NCBI RefSeq assembly: GCF_023935105.1 | Contig: NZ_CP096040.1 | Location: forward strand, 2,170,001-2,234,000 | Length of the DNA stretch: 64,000 bases | Origin: Caulobacter segnis | GTDB taxonomy: Bacteria; Pseudomonadota; Alphaproteobacteria; Caulobacterales; Caulobacteraceae | Reading direction: 5' to 3' | Shown: positions 25,419-34,767 of the stretch, in pieces | How the letters are laid out: every line of letters starts with the position of its first letter | Position numbering within the stretch: position 1 is the first letter of the stretch | Notes under the pieces: generated by a model | Seen by the model: the letters and a program-made list of their open reading frames with translations, nothing else | Told to the model about the DNA's origin: nothing | The model's database searches: none | Made by a program: the position numbers and the translations under genes

Positions 25419-26077
25419 AGCCTCATCGACAGCTCGACGTCCTCGGCGAACGGCACGGACAGGTAGCCGGCCATCGGCGAGCGCACCCGACCCATGTAGT
25501 CGGGAGCGTAGTCGGCATTGTCGGCGACGATCAGCGCGCCGGGGCGCAGGCGGCTTTCCAGCAGGGCCAGGATCTCGGGATAGAGGGCCTTGGCGCCATC
25601 CAGCAGGACCAAGTCGATCGTCTCGGGCAGGTCACGGGCCAGGGTCTGAAGCGCGTCGCCCTGGCGGATCTCGATCAGGTCGGCGACGCCGGCGGCCTCG
25701 AAGCTGGCCTGGGCCCGCGCGGCCTTGGACGGTTCGAACTCGGTGGTGATCAGCTGGCCGCCGCCGTTGTCGCGCAGGGCCGCGGCCAGATGCAGGGTCG
25801 AGAGGCCGAACGAGGTCCCGAACTCGACGATGGCCGCCGCTCGAATGCTGCGCGCCAGCATGTAGAGCAGGGCGCCGGTCTCGCGCGAGACGGCCAGGGG
25901 ATAGTCCTTCAGGCGGCTGTAGAGTTCGACGTATTCGGTCTTGCTCCGCATCAGCCGCTGTTGCTCCTCGGGGGTCACGTCCGAGAAGGCGGGATCGTTG
26001 CGGGGCGAGGCTTCGTCGGCCTCGGTGAACAGGCGCTCCAGCAGGGGCGCGAGTGGGGCGGCGGTCAGGGTGGTCAT
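25415..26077 (-). CDS. SAM-dependent O-methyltransferase family protein
   Basis: A 220-residue class I methyltransferase of the catechol/caffeoyl-CoA O-methyltransferase type. SAM motif I is VEFGTSFGLSTLHLAAAL, the acidic loop is TTEFEPSKAARAQ, and the metal/substrate site is LVLLDGAKALYPEILALL with IVADNADYAP. The ATG at 26077 gives the family start MTTLTAAPLAPLLERLF; the frame runs further upstream without support. It is divergent from a TetR gene across a palindrome, so it is the likely regulated target. Substrate unknown. Confidence 0.82.
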   Translation of the reverse strand: MTTLTAAPLAPLLERLFTEADEASPRNDPAFSDVTPEEQQRLMRSKTEYVELYSRLKDYPLAVSRETGALLYMLARSIRAAAIVEFGTSFGLSTLHLAAALRDNGGGQLITTEFEPSKAARAQASFEAAGVADLIEIRQGDALQTLARDLPETIDLVLLDGAKALYPEILALLESRLRPGALIVADNADYAPDYMGRVRSPMAGYLSVPFAEDVELSMRL

Positions 26078-26123
26078 GGTCGTTTGGATCCGGAAGGGCG
26101 CGTCCTTGCGCCCCGTTGAAAAT

Positions 26124-26136
26124 ACGAATAATTCGT
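26124..26136. promoter_or_regulatory. Palindrome between methyltransferase and TetR genes
   Basis: ACGAAT-A-ATTCGT is a perfect 13-bp palindrome in the 92-bp divergent gap, with a further TATTCGCG to the right. It is a plausible TetR operator for autoregulation and for the methyltransferase gene. Confidence 0.5.
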
Positions 26137-26169
26137 CAGGTTCTGGTATTCGCGTTGCGAGCCCCGTCG

Positions 26170-26841
26170 ATGAACGACCGCCCAAGTCCCCGGATTTCCT
26201 CGCGAAAGTCGCCCAAGCAAGCCCGCTCGGCCGAGTTGGTGGCGACCATCCTGGAGGCGGCTGTTCAGGTTCTGGCCAAGGAGGGCGCGCAGCGTTTCAC
26301 GACCGCGCGGGTGGCCGAGAAGGCGGGCGTCAGCGTCGGCTCGATCTACCAGTACTTCCCCAACAAGGCAGCCATCCTGTTCCGCCTGCAGAGCGACGAG
26401 TGGCGCCAGACCAGCGACCTGCTGCGCGGCATTCTGGAAGAGAAGGATCGGCCGCCGCTGGATCGCCTGCGCGCCTTGGTCCATGCCTTCGTCCGTTCGG
26501 AGTGCGAGGAAGCCGAGGTCCGGGGCGCGCTGGACGACGCCGCGCCGCTCTATCGCGACGCGCCGGAGGCCCAGGAAGCCCGGCTGTCTGGGACGCAAAC
26601 CTTGCAGGTCTTCATGACCGAGCTGATGCCCGACGTTTCGGCGGCGGTGCGCGACCTGGCCGGGGACCTGATGACCAGCACCCTGAAGCAGGTCGGCAAG
26701 GCGTTCTCGGAAACGCCTCGCACCCCGGCCGAGATCACGGCCTACGCCGACGCCATGGCCGACATGTTCGGCGCCTATCTGGCCTCGCTGGCCGACCCGC
26801 GGCAAACCGGCGCGAGCGGTTCTTGGATTACAAACCCCTAA
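26170..26841 (+). CDS. TetR-family transcriptional regulator
   Basis: A 223-residue regulator. The N-terminal helix-turn-helix (about 20-70) is clear: TILEAAVQVLAKEGAQRFTTARVAEKAGVSVGSIYQYFPNKAAIL. The rest is a helical ligand and dimer domain with a C-terminal TetR_C-type region. ATG at 26170 gives MNDRPSPRISSRKS; the longer frame is unsupported. It is divergent from the methyltransferase gene, the most likely target, and upstream of a serine hydrolase gene that it might also affect. Confidence 0.88.
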   Translation: MNDRPSPRISSRKSPKQARSAELVATILEAAVQVLAKEGAQRFTTARVAEKAGVSVGSIYQYFPNKAAILFRLQSDEWRQTSDLLRGILEEKDRPPLDRLRALVHAFVRSECEEAEVRGALDDAAPLYRDAPEAQEARLSGTQTLQVFMTELMPDVSAAVRDLAGDLMTSTLKQVGKAFSETPRTPAEITAYADAMADMFGAYLASLADPRQTGASGSWITNP

Positions 26842-26895
26842 GTTGACGAGGCTCGGCCGTGTGACGGTAATCCCTGGCGTACAAGGGGATTGCGC

Positions 26896-28347
26896 ATGAA
26901 CACGACCTGGCTTGGCCTGTGCCTGACCACCGCTCTGCTCGCCTCGACCTCGGCGCACGCGCAGACGCCCGAGGTCGAGCAGCGCATTCAGGCGGTGACC
27001 TCGGGCCTGAGACCAGCGGTGACGATCAAGGGGCAGGCCTCGACCCGCGCCCTGGCCGACGAGATGAAGGCCCTGCGCGTGCCTGGCGTCAGCATCGCCG
27101 TGATCAAGGCCGGCAAGGTCGAGTGGGCGCGCGGTTTCGGCGTGACGCGCGAGGGCGGAGCGGCGGTCACCGCCGACACGCTGTTCCAGGCCGGCTCGGT
27201 CAGCAAGCCGGTCGCGGCCGCCGCCGCCTTGCGCCTCGCACAGGAGGGCAAGCTGGCGCTGGACGCCGACGTCAACGCCAGTCTCAAGAGCTGGAAACTG
27301 CCCGCCAGCCCCTTCACTGCCTCGACGCCGATGACGCTGCGGGCGCTGCTGTCGCATACGGCCGGGACCACGGTGCACGGCTTCGCGGGCTACGCGGCCG
27401 GTCAGCCGGTCCCGACCCTGCCGCAGGTGCTGTCGGGCGCGCCGCCGGCCAATTCCAAGCCCGTCGTCGTCGACCAGCCCGTGGGCCAGGCCTATCGCTA
27501 TTCCGGCGGCGGCTATTCGATCGCCCAGCAGATGATGGTCGACGTCACGGGCCAGGCCTTCCCGACGGTGGTGCGCCGGACGGTGTTCGCGCCGCTGGGT
27601 ATGGACCACAGCACCGAGGACCAACCGCTGGACGCCGCCCGCCTGGCCAAGGTCGCCTGGCCGCACGATGCGGCTGGCGCGCCGATCCCCGGCGGTCCGC
27701 ACACCTATCCCGAGATGGCGGCGGCTGGCCTGTGGACCACGCCCGGCGACCTGGCCCGGTTCGTCATCGCCATCCAGCGCTCGGCCAAGGGCCAGGCCGG
27801 CGGCGTACTGTCGCCCGAGATGACCAGGACGATGCTGACTCCGGTCAAGGGCGACTATGGCCTGGGCTTCAACATCACCGCCAGCGGCGGCGAGACCGCC
27901 TTCAGTCACGACGGCTCCAACGCCGGCTACAAGGCGACGCTGGTCGGCTACGTCCAGTCGGGCGACGGCGTCGTGGTGATGACCAACGGCGATCAAGGCT
28001 ATCAGTTGGGCGAGGAGATCGTGCGGGCCGTCGCCGCCGTCTATGGCTGGCCCGACCACAAGCCGGTCGAGCGCGAGGTCGCGGCGGTCCCGATCGCCGA
28101 CCAGACACGTTACGCCGGCGTGTTCAGTCTGGACGGTCAGGGCGACTTCACCATCCGCCGCGACGGCGAGCGGCTGGTGGCCGACATCTGGAAGGGCGTG
28201 GTCGACCCTCTGTACCCGGCCTCGGACCGGGCGTTCTTCATCACGTCGCAGGACCTGCGGATCGTGTTCGCCTCGCCCGAGGATCCCGACCACGGGACGC
28301 TGAGCCTTGGAGGCTTCAGCGCCACATTCAAGCGGAAGGCGGAGTAG
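26896..28347 (+). CDS. Serine hydrolase, beta-lactamase/EstB-like family
   Basis: Exported protein of 483 residues with a signal peptide (MNTTWLGLCLTTALLASTSAHA). The beta-lactamase/transpeptidase fold is shown by SxxK (S101-V-S-K104 in FQAGSVSKPV), a YSG at about 202-204 in place of YxN, and HDGSNAGY in the position of the KTG box. About 100 residues after that form an extra C-terminal strand-rich domain. Members include esterases, D-aminopeptidases and lactamases; the function here is not decided. ATG at 26896 lies one codon after an in-frame TTG-CGC. Confidence 0.82.
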   Translation: MNTTWLGLCLTTALLASTSAHAQTPEVEQRIQAVTSGLRPAVTIKGQASTRALADEMKALRVPGVSIAVIKAGKVEWARGFGVTREGGAAVTADTLFQAGSVSKPVAAAAALRLAQEGKLALDADVNASLKSWKLPASPFTASTPMTLRALLSHTAGTTVHGFAGYAAGQPVPTLPQVLSGAPPANSKPVVVDQPVGQAYRYSGGGYSIAQQMMVDVTGQAFPTVVRRTVFAPLGMDHSTEDQPLDAARLAKVAWPHDAAGAPIPGGPHTYPEMAAAGLWTTPGDLARFVIAIQRSAKGQAGGVLSPEMTRTMLTPVKGDYGLGFNITASGGETAFSHDGSNAGYKATLVGYVQSGDGVVVMTNGDQGYQLGEEIVRAVAAVYGWPDHKPVEREVAAVPIADQTRYAGVFSLDGQGDFTIRRDGERLVADIWKGVVDPLYPASDRAFFITSQDLRIVFASPEDPDHGTLSLGGFSATFKRKAE

Positions 28348-28354
28348 GGGGCGC

Positions 28355-28981
28355 CTAGGCCTTGGGCCCGAACGCGGCCATGAATGTGCTGACCGCGATC
28401 GCGACCTCGGCGTCGACGTCCTCGGGCGTGGGCGCGCCGATATAGTTGACCAGCCGCGCCTTCAGCATGCGGTTCTGGCACAGGCCGATGAACAAGTGGC
28501 CGCCGGCGATCGGGTCGTCGATCTGGATCCGGCCCTCCAGCTTCATCCGCGCCAGGAAGCCGCCTAGCAGCCGGGCGCCGCGCAGGGGTCCCGCCTCGTA
28601 GAAGGCCCGGCCGATGTCCGGCGAGCGTTCGGACGCCGCGGCGATCAGCCGGAAATGGCGCATGTTGCGGTCGGACATGACGTTGGTGATGTAGCGCCGG
28701 CCCAGGCGCGTCAGGGCGGCGCGCACGTCGTCGCCCTCGTCGTCCAGCAGGGCGAACATCTCCGCGCCCTGCCATGAGCAGTAGCGCTCGACATGGGCCT
28801 GGAAGAGCTCTTCCTTGCTCTTGAAGTAGTTGTAGAGCGTGCTTTTGGAGCCGCCGACCTTGGCCGCGATGGTCGACATCGAGGCGGCGTCGAAGCCTTC
28901 CTCCAGGAACACCTCGGCGGCGACGTCGAGAATGGCCTCGCGGCGGGCGTCACGGTCGGAGCGGAACTTGGCGTCGATCAT
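28355..28981 (-). CDS. TetR-family repressor of the efflux cluster
   Basis: A 208-residue regulator with an N-terminal helix-turn-helix (AILDVAAEVFLEEGFDAASMSTIAAKVGGSKSTLYNYFKSKEELF) and a ligand domain of the AcrR/TetR_C type. It is divergent from the outer-membrane efflux gene. Two copies of ACCGTACGGT lie in the divergent space, one next to its own start, which fits autorepression plus repression of the pump genes. The inducer is unknown. Confidence 0.9.
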   Translation of the reverse strand: MIDAKFRSDRDARREAILDVAAEVFLEEGFDAASMSTIAAKVGGSKSTLYNYFKSKEELFQAHVERYCSWQGAEMFALLDDEGDDVRAALTRLGRRYITNVMSDRNMRHFRLIAAASERSPDIGRAFYEAGPLRGARLLGGFLARMKLEGRIQIDDPIAGGHLFIGLCQNRMLKARLVNYIGAPTPEDVDAEVAIAVSTFMAAFGPKA

Positions 28982-28994
28982 CGAATTTCTTTCC

Positions 28995-29072
28995 GACCGT
29001 ACGGTACGGTCGCCTTGACTATAGCGGAATACGGGCCTACTTGCACCCCAGCATATGACTATACCGTACGGT
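28995..29072. promoter_or_regulatory. Twin ACCGTACGGT operators of the efflux cluster
   Basis: GACCGTACGGTACGGTC (28995-29011) holds overlapping copies of the palindrome ACCGTACGGT. A second copy lies at 29063-29072, 52 bp further on. One is close to the TetR start (28981) and the other to the efflux start (29091). This is a textbook layout for a divergent TetR-controlled promoter. Confidence 0.75.
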
Positions 29073-29090
29073 CACATCAAGGCGCCTCTC

Positions 29091-30530
29091 ATGCCGACCT
29101 CCTCAATCACCTTCCTTCGTCGTAGCGGCCCCTATCTCGCGGCGGCCAGCGCCCTGGTCGTGGGCGCCTGCGCCAGCCTGCCGCCGGCCCAGGCCGCGCG
29201 GGTCGCCAAGGCGCCCCAGGCCTACGAGAGCACCCAAGCCCTGGCCGCGCCCGTCGCCGACTGGCCCGCCGACGCCTGGTGGACGGGTTATGGCGACACC
29301 CAGCTGAACGCCTTGGAGGATGAGGCCCTGAAGGGCTCGCCGACCCTGGCCGCCGCCGAGGCCCGCCTGCGCCGCGCCCAGAGCCTGGTCGCCCAGGCCA
29401 CGGCCGCCGACCTGCCGCGCGTGGGCCTGGGCGCCGACGTCGCCGAGAACAAGCAGAGCTACAATGCCGGCATCCCGCCGGCCTTCGTGCCGCACGGTTA
29501 CAACGACACCGGCCGTATCGCCCTCGACTTCAGCTGGGAGCTGGACTTCTGGGGCAAGAACCGCGCCGCCGTCGCGGCCGCCACGTCAGAGGCCAAGGCC
29601 GCCCAGGCTGACGCGGCCCAGGCCCGCCTGACCCTGTCGACCGCCGTCGCCTCGACCTATGCCGAGCTGTCGCGCCTCTACGCCCAGCGCGACGTCGCCG
29701 AGCAGGCGGTGCGTCTGCGCCAGGAGACCTCGAACCTGGTCGCCAAGCGCGTCGCCAATGGTCTCGACACCCGGGCCGAGAGTGAACAGGCCGCGGCGGG
29801 GCCGCCGGCCTCGAAGGCCGAGCTGTCGGCCTTGGACGAACAGATCGCCCTGACTCGCAACGCCCTGGCCGCCCTTTTGGGCGCCGGCCCGGATCGGGGC
29901 CTGGCCATCGCCCGCCCGGCCAGCGCGACGATCAAGCCGTTCGGTCTGCCGGCCAACCTGCCGGCCAACCTGATCGGCCGCCGTCCCGACGTGGTCGCCG
30001 CCAAGTGGCGCGCCGAAGCGGCCACGGCTCGCACCAAGCAGGCCAAGGCCGCCTTCTATCCGGACATCAACCTGACCGGTTTCGTGGGCGTGCAGTCCCT
30101 CTATCTCGACAAGCTGTTCTCCAGCGGTTCGGACATCGGCCAGGTCGGGCCGGCCCTGCGCCTGCCGATCTTCGAAGGCGGCCGCCTGCGCGCCGGCCTG
30201 CGCGGCGCCGAGGCCGATCGCGACGCGGCCGTGGCCGCCTATGACGGCGCCCTGACCCAGGCCTTGCGCGATGTCGCCGACGTCACCGCCAGCGAGAAGG
30301 CGCTTGCCAGTCGTCTGGCCGACGCCCGCCTGGCTTTGACCGCCAACGAGAACGCCTACCGCATCGCTCGCCTGCGCTACGAGGGTCAGCTGTCGACCTA
30401 TCAGTCGGTGCTGCTGGCCGAGCAATCGGTCCTGGCCCAGCGCCGGGTCGTCGCCGACCTGGAAAGCCGCGCCTTCGCCCTCGACATCGCCCTGATCCGC
30501 GCCCTCGGCGGCGGCTTCACCGGCGCCTGA
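29091..30530 (+). CDS. Outer-membrane efflux lipoprotein (NodT/OprM type)
   Basis: TolC-like outer-membrane factor of 479 residues. The lipobox VVGAC near residue 27 follows a short hydrophobic stretch (YLAAASALVVGAC), so the protein is lipid-anchored. Two RND-efflux outer-membrane repeats follow (LNALEDEALKGSPTLAAAEARLRRAQ and the later half with NLIGRRPDVVAAKWRAEAATARTKQAKAAFYPDINL), typical of NodT. The ATG at 29091 is preferred because the earlier ATG at 29055 would put the operator inside the gene. First of three efflux genes. Confidence 0.92.
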   Translation: MPTSSITFLRRSGPYLAAASALVVGACASLPPAQAARVAKAPQAYESTQALAAPVADWPADAWWTGYGDTQLNALEDEALKGSPTLAAAEARLRRAQSLVAQATAADLPRVGLGADVAENKQSYNAGIPPAFVPHGYNDTGRIALDFSWELDFWGKNRAAVAAATSEAKAAQADAAQARLTLSTAVASTYAELSRLYAQRDVAEQAVRLRQETSNLVAKRVANGLDTRAESEQAAAGPPASKAELSALDEQIALTRNALAALLGAGPDRGLAIARPASATIKPFGLPANLPANLIGRRPDVVAAKWRAEAATARTKQAKAAFYPDINLTGFVGVQSLYLDKLFSSGSDIGQVGPALRLPIFEGGRLRAGLRGAEADRDAAVAAYDGALTQALRDVADVTASEKALASRLADARLALTANENAYRIARLRYEGQLSTYQSVLLAEQSVLAQRRVVADLESRAFALDIALIRALGGGFTGA

Positions 30531-30570
30531 ACCCCATCACCACGACACCCGCTCCCTAGGACTTGCACCT

Positions 30571-31709
30571 ATGTCCGATCAACAACCCGCTGACACCCAA
30601 GTCGCCGCCGCCCAAAACGAGGCCAATGGCAAGCGCCGCCGCCAGCTGACCCTTCTCGCCGGCGCGGTCGCCGTCGGCGTTGTCGGCTATGGCGCCTGGT
30701 GGCTGGTCTTTGACAGCCACTTCGTCGAGACCGACGACGCCTATGTCGGGGCCGAGACCGCCCAGGTCACGGCCCTGTCGCCCGGTCCGGTCGCCAAGAT
30801 CTTCGTCTCCGAGACGCAAGGCGTGAAGAAGGGCGACCCGCTGGTCGTCATCGATGACGCCGACGCCCGCATCGCCGTCGCCCAGGCCGAGGCCGCTCTG
30901 GGCCAGGCCGAGCGCAAGGTGAAGGGCTACTTCGCCAGCGACACCGCCCTGGCCGGCCAGTTCGAGGCCCGCCAGGCCGACGTGACCCGCGCCGACGCCC
31001 AGATCACCGCCGCGCGCGCCGATGTCGAGCGCGCCCGTGTCGACCTCTCGCGCCGCCAGGCGCTCGTGGGGAGGGGGCGGTTTCCGGTGATGAGCTGACG
31101 ACCGCCCAGAACCGCCTGGCCAACGCCCAGGCCGCCCTGAACGCCGCCCTGGCCGGCCGGGCTCAGGCCCTGGCCAGCCGCGACGCCGCCATCGGCACGC
31201 GCGAGGTCAACACCGTCCTGATCTCCGGCGCCTCGGTCACCGAGAACCCCGAAGTCAAGGCCGCTCAGGCCCGCCTGGACGCCGCCCGCCTGAGCCTGGC
31301 CCGCACCGTGGTCCGCGCCCCGACCGACGGCGTGGTGGCCCGCAAGTCGGTGCAGGTCGGCCAGCAGGTCGCCGTGGGCGCGCCGCTGATGGCCGTGGTC
31401 CCGACCCGCGAGGCCTATGTCGACGCCAACTTCAAGGAAGTGCAGCTGGACAAGGTGGTCCCCGGCCAGCCGGTGATCCTGATCTCCGACCTCTACGGCG
31501 GCGGTGTGAAGTTCCACGGCAAGGTCAAGGGCCTGGCCGGCGGCACCGGTTCGGCGTTCTCGCTGATCCCGGCCCAGAACGCGTCGGGCAACTGGATCAA
31601 GGTGGTCCAGCGCGTGCCCGTCCGCATCACGCTGGACCCGGCCGAACTGGCCGAGCACCCGCTGCGCGTGGGCCTGTCGATGAAGGCCAAGATCGACGTC
31701 GCGAAGTAA
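30571..31709 (+). pseudogene. EmrA/HlyD-type membrane-fusion adaptor, frameshifted
   Basis: Adaptor between inner-membrane pump and outer-membrane channel. Reading from ATG 30571 gives one TM segment (about 26-46), the first half of the lipoyl domain (FVETDDAYVGAETAQVTALSPGPV) and a coiled coil, but stops at 31096-31098. The C-terminal part continues in the preceding frame (EDELTTAQ-type coil, then VRAPTDGVVARKSVQVGQQV, YVDANFKEVQL, RVGLSMKAKIDVAK) to 31709. The break lies at the G-rich run 31068-31080; one missing base restores an intact protein of about 379 residues. Everything downstream is otherwise undamaged, so a recent mutation or a sequence error are both possible. Confidence 0.85.
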
Positions 31710-31737
31710 CTCAGGCCTGCCTGTAAGGAGCCGCCTC

Positions 31738-33294
31738 ATGGCGTCCGAACCATCCCAGGCGGCCGGTCCGCCGCCGATGACCGGGATCCTCCTGGCCGTC
31801 ACCTCGATCGCCCTGGCGCTGGGCACCTTCATGCAGGTGCTGGACAGCACCATCGCCAACGTCTCGATCCCGACCATCGCCGGCAACCTCGGCGTCAGTT
31901 CAAGCCAGGGCACGTGGGTGATCACCGCCTTCGCCGTGGCTAACGGCGTCTCGGTGCCGCTGACCGGCTGGCTGATGGGCCGCTATGGCGTGGTGAAGAC
32001 CTTCGTGGCCTCGGTGATCCTGTTCACGATCGCCTCGTTCCTGTGCGGCATCTCGTGGAACCTCAGCTCGCTGATCTTCTTCCGGATCCTACAGGGCGCG
32101 GTGTCGGGGCCGATGATCCCGGGCTCGCAGGCCTTGCTGATCATGATCTTCCCGCCCAACAAGCGCGGCACGGCCCTGGCCATCTGGTCGATGACCACCC
32201 TGGTGGCCCCGATCTGCGGGCCGATCCTGGGCGGCTACATCTCCGACAACATTTCCTGGCCGTGGATCTTCCTGATCAACGTGCCCGTCGGGATCCTGTG
32301 CGCCGTCGTCTGCTGGCGCAACATGGCCAGCCGCGAGACTCCGACCCGCAAGCTGCCGATCGACCGCACCGGCTTCATGCTGCTGCTGGTCTGGGTCGGC
32401 GCGCTGCAGGTCATGCTGGACACCGGCAAGGAAGCCGACTGGTTCTCCTCGCCCGCCATCGTCGTCGAGATGTGGATCGCCATCATCGGCTTCATCGCCT
32501 GGGTGATCTGGGAGCTGAACGAGAAGCACCCGATCGTCGACCTGTCGCTGTTCCGCTCCAGCAACTTCGCCATCGGCACCATCGCCTTCTGCCTGGGCTA
32601 CGCGGTGTTCTTCGGCAACAACCTGCTGCTGCCGCTGTGGCTGCAGACCCGCATGGGCTACATCGCCACCTGGGCGGGCCTGGTCGCCGCGCCTAGCGGG
32701 GTGGTGGCCGTGTTCCTGACCCCGTTCACCGCGCGCCTGATGACCAAGATCGACGCCCGCTGGCTGGCGACAATCTCGCTGGCGGCGTTCGGCCTGTCGT
32801 TCTTCATGCGCTCGGGCTACACGCCGGACGCCAACTTCTGGGCGCTGGTCATGCCGATGCTGGTCCAGGGCGTGGCGATGAGCACCTTCTTCATCTCGAT
32901 GGTGACCATCTCGCTGAACGGCATCCCGCCCCAGCAGACGCCGCAGGCCTCGGGCCTGTCGAACTTCTCGCGGATCACCGCCGGCAGCTTCGCGGCTTCG
33001 CTGGCCACGACGATCTGGGACCGCGGCGAGGCCGTGCACCAGACCCGCCTAGCCGAGACCATGAGTTCGGGCAGCCCCGCGTGGGTCGACGCGGTCAACA
33101 AGCTGCAGGCGACAGGCATGACCCACCTGCAGGCCGTCGGGGCGATCACCAATCAGGTGATCAACCAGGCCTACCTGCTGGCGGCGCTGGACTTCTTCCG
33201 GGTGTCGGCCTGGCTGTGCGTGATCCTGATCCCGTTGATCTGGCTGACCAAGAAAGCGGTCAGCGGCGGCGGCGCCCACGCGGCGGCGGACTAG
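31738..33294 (+). CDS. DHA2-family drug efflux transporter (EmrB type)
   Basis: Fourteen-helix major-facilitator pump of 518 residues. DHA2 features are LGTFMQVLDSTIANVSIPTIAGNLG in helix 1, the motif-A region LTGWLMGRYG, and the motif-C-like GPMIPGSQALLIMIFP with GPILGGYISDNISWPWIFLINVP. It works with the lipoprotein and adaptor upstream (28 bp from the adaptor stop), probably expelling hydrophobic toxic compounds. If the adaptor is really broken, the pump may be uncoupled. Its TAG overlaps the amidase stop through CTAG. Confidence 0.93.
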   Translation: MASEPSQAAGPPPMTGILLAVTSIALALGTFMQVLDSTIANVSIPTIAGNLGVSSSQGTWVITAFAVANGVSVPLTGWLMGRYGVVKTFVASVILFTIASFLCGISWNLSSLIFFRILQGAVSGPMIPGSQALLIMIFPPNKRGTALAIWSMTTLVAPICGPILGGYISDNISWPWIFLINVPVGILCAVVCWRNMASRETPTRKLPIDRTGFMLLLVWVGALQVMLDTGKEADWFSSPAIVVEMWIAIIGFIAWVIWELNEKHPIVDLSLFRSSNFAIGTIAFCLGYAVFFGNNLLLPLWLQTRMGYIATWAGLVAAPSGVVAVFLTPFTARLMTKIDARWLATISLAAFGLSFFMRSGYTPDANFWALVMPMLVQGVAMSTFFISMVTISLNGIPPQQTPQASGLSNFSRITAGSFAASLATTIWDRGEAVHQTRLAETMSSGSPAWVDAVNKLQATGMTHLQAVGAITNQVINQAYLLAALDFFRVSAWLCVILIPLIWLTKKAVSGGGAHAAAD

Positions 33295-34700
33295 ACCTTC
33301 CGCGTATCGACGAACGGCGCGGCCGGCCAGCGACGCTGGGCCGGCCGCAGTCGTTCCCAGGCCCGCGACAAGGCCAGCACGCCCCGGTCGTCGAAGCGCC
33401 GCCCCACGATCTGCAGGCCGATCGGCAGGCCCTGGGCCGTGTAGCCGCAATTGATCGAGGCCGCGGGCTGCTCGGTCATGTTGAAGGCGACGGTGAAGCC
33501 GATGTGCTCGAACGGCCGGGCCGGATCGTTGGTGGGCGAAGGCAGCTCCGCGTCGAAGGCCGGCATCGGCGCGGTCGGCGAGATCACGAAATCGAACGGC
33601 TGGAAGGCCTTCGCCCCCGCCTCGCGCATCCGCTGGATCTGGTTGAAGCCGCGATAGACCGCGATCCCGTCCGCGCCCCGCGCCGCGCGGGCCCATTCCA
33701 GAATGTAGGGCAGGGCGCGCTCGGCCCGTTCCGGCGGCAGGGCGTCCAGGTCGTTCAGCGAGCGGGTGCGCCAGAAGAGGTCCAGGCCGTTCAGCATCTC
33801 GCGGGTCAGGTAGGGCGCGAACGGCTCGACGATCGCCCCGGCGGCTTCGAACGCCTTGGCGGCGGCGGTCACGGCCTCCGCCACCTCGGGCTCGACCGGC
33901 AGGCCGGCGCCGGCGTCCAGCATCAGGCCGATCCGCAGGCCCTTCAGGTCGATCTCGAGATCGTCCCAGGCGATCGTCTCTGGCGGCAAGCTCATGTAGT
34001 CGCGCCAGTCCGGCTTGGAGAGCACGGTCATGGCTAGGGCGGCGTCCTCGACCGTGCGGGTCATCGGCCCGGCGCAGCGGCCGATGTAGGGCGGGTCGAT
34101 CGGGATGCGGCCGTTGCTGGGCTTCAGGCCATAGATGCCGCACCAGCCGGCCGGCAGGCGGATCGAGCCGCCGATGTCGGTGCCCAGGTGCAGTGGCCCA
34201 TAGCCGGCCGCGGCCGCCGATCCCGCGCCAGCGCTGGAACCGCCGGGCGTCTTGGCCAAATCCCAGGGATTGCGCGACAGCGCGTGGAAGCTGGAAAGGC
34301 CTGACGACAGCATGCCGAAGTCAGGGTTGGTGGTCTTGGCCAGGATCACCGCGCCTGCCTCGCGCAGCCGTGCGGCCGGCGGGGCGTCGATGGGCTCGGG
34401 CGCCAGGTCGGAGGCGGCCGAGCCCAGCGGCTTGGCGACGCCGCGCGTGGCGATCAGCTCCTTGATGGTGACGGGGACGCCGTCCAGCGGGCCCAGCGCC
34501 TCGCCCTTTCGCCAACGGGCCTCCGAAGCGCGAGCCGCCGCCAGGGCCGCCTTCGCGTCCAAGGCCCAGGTGGCGGCGAGATCGGGCTCCCAGGCCTCGA
34601 TCCGCGCCAGCACGGCCGATGTGACCTCGACGGGCGAGAGGTCGCCGACGGCGTACAGCCGGGATAGTTCGGTCGCCGTCAGGTCGGGAAGCGCGCTCAT
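33291..34700 (-). CDS. Amidase-signature family hydrolase
   Basis: A 469-residue amidase with the Ser-Ser-Lys triad visible: K80 in VPVTIKEL, the serines in TPGGSSAGAG (155-156), and nucleophile S179 in GTDIGGSIRLPA. No signal peptide, so cytoplasmic. It hydrolyses an amide bond; the natural substrate is unknown. It is divergent from a P1 aminopeptidase gene, 67 bp apart, and near a peptide ABC importer, which suggests a role in degrading imported peptides or amides. It resembles the amidases sometimes annotated as Glu-tRNA amidotransferase A-like. Confidence 0.88.
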   Translation of the reverse strand: MSALPDLTATELSRLYAVGDLSPVEVTSAVLARIEAWEPDLAATWALDAKAALAAARASEARWRKGEALGPLDGVPVTIKELIATRGVAKPLGSAASDLAPEPIDAPPAARLREAGAVILAKTTNPDFGMLSSGLSSFHALSRNPWDLAKTPGGSSAGAGSAAAAGYGPLHLGTDIGGSIRLPAGWCGIYGLKPSNGRIPIDPPYIGRCAGPMTRTVEDAALAMTVLSKPDWRDYMSLPPETIAWDDLEIDLKGLRIGLMLDAGAGLPVEPEVAEAVTAAAKAFEAAGAIVEPFAPYLTREMLNGLDLFWRTRSLNDLDALPPERAERALPYILEWARAARGADGIAVYRGFNQIQRMREAGAKAFQPFDFVISPTAPMPAFDAELPSPTNDPARPFEHIGFTVAFNMTEQPAASINCGYTAQGLPIGLQIVGRRFDDRGVLALSRAWERLRPAQRRWPAAPFVDTRKV

Positions 34701-34767
34701 GGATCGAGACTAGGACGCTCGCGGGCGGCTTCGCTAGAGTGCGCCGACTCTTCGGAAGGACTTCGCC

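Noticed and set aside
21941-26119. 1392-codon plus-strand open frame
   Set aside because: Out of frame with the receptor and isomerase genes, arginine/glycine-rich, no motif; a shadow frame.
31066-31098. Programmed ribosomal frameshifting in the adaptor gene
   Set aside because: No convincing slippery heptamer with a downstream structure was found and adaptor genes are not known to use it; a missing base is simpler.
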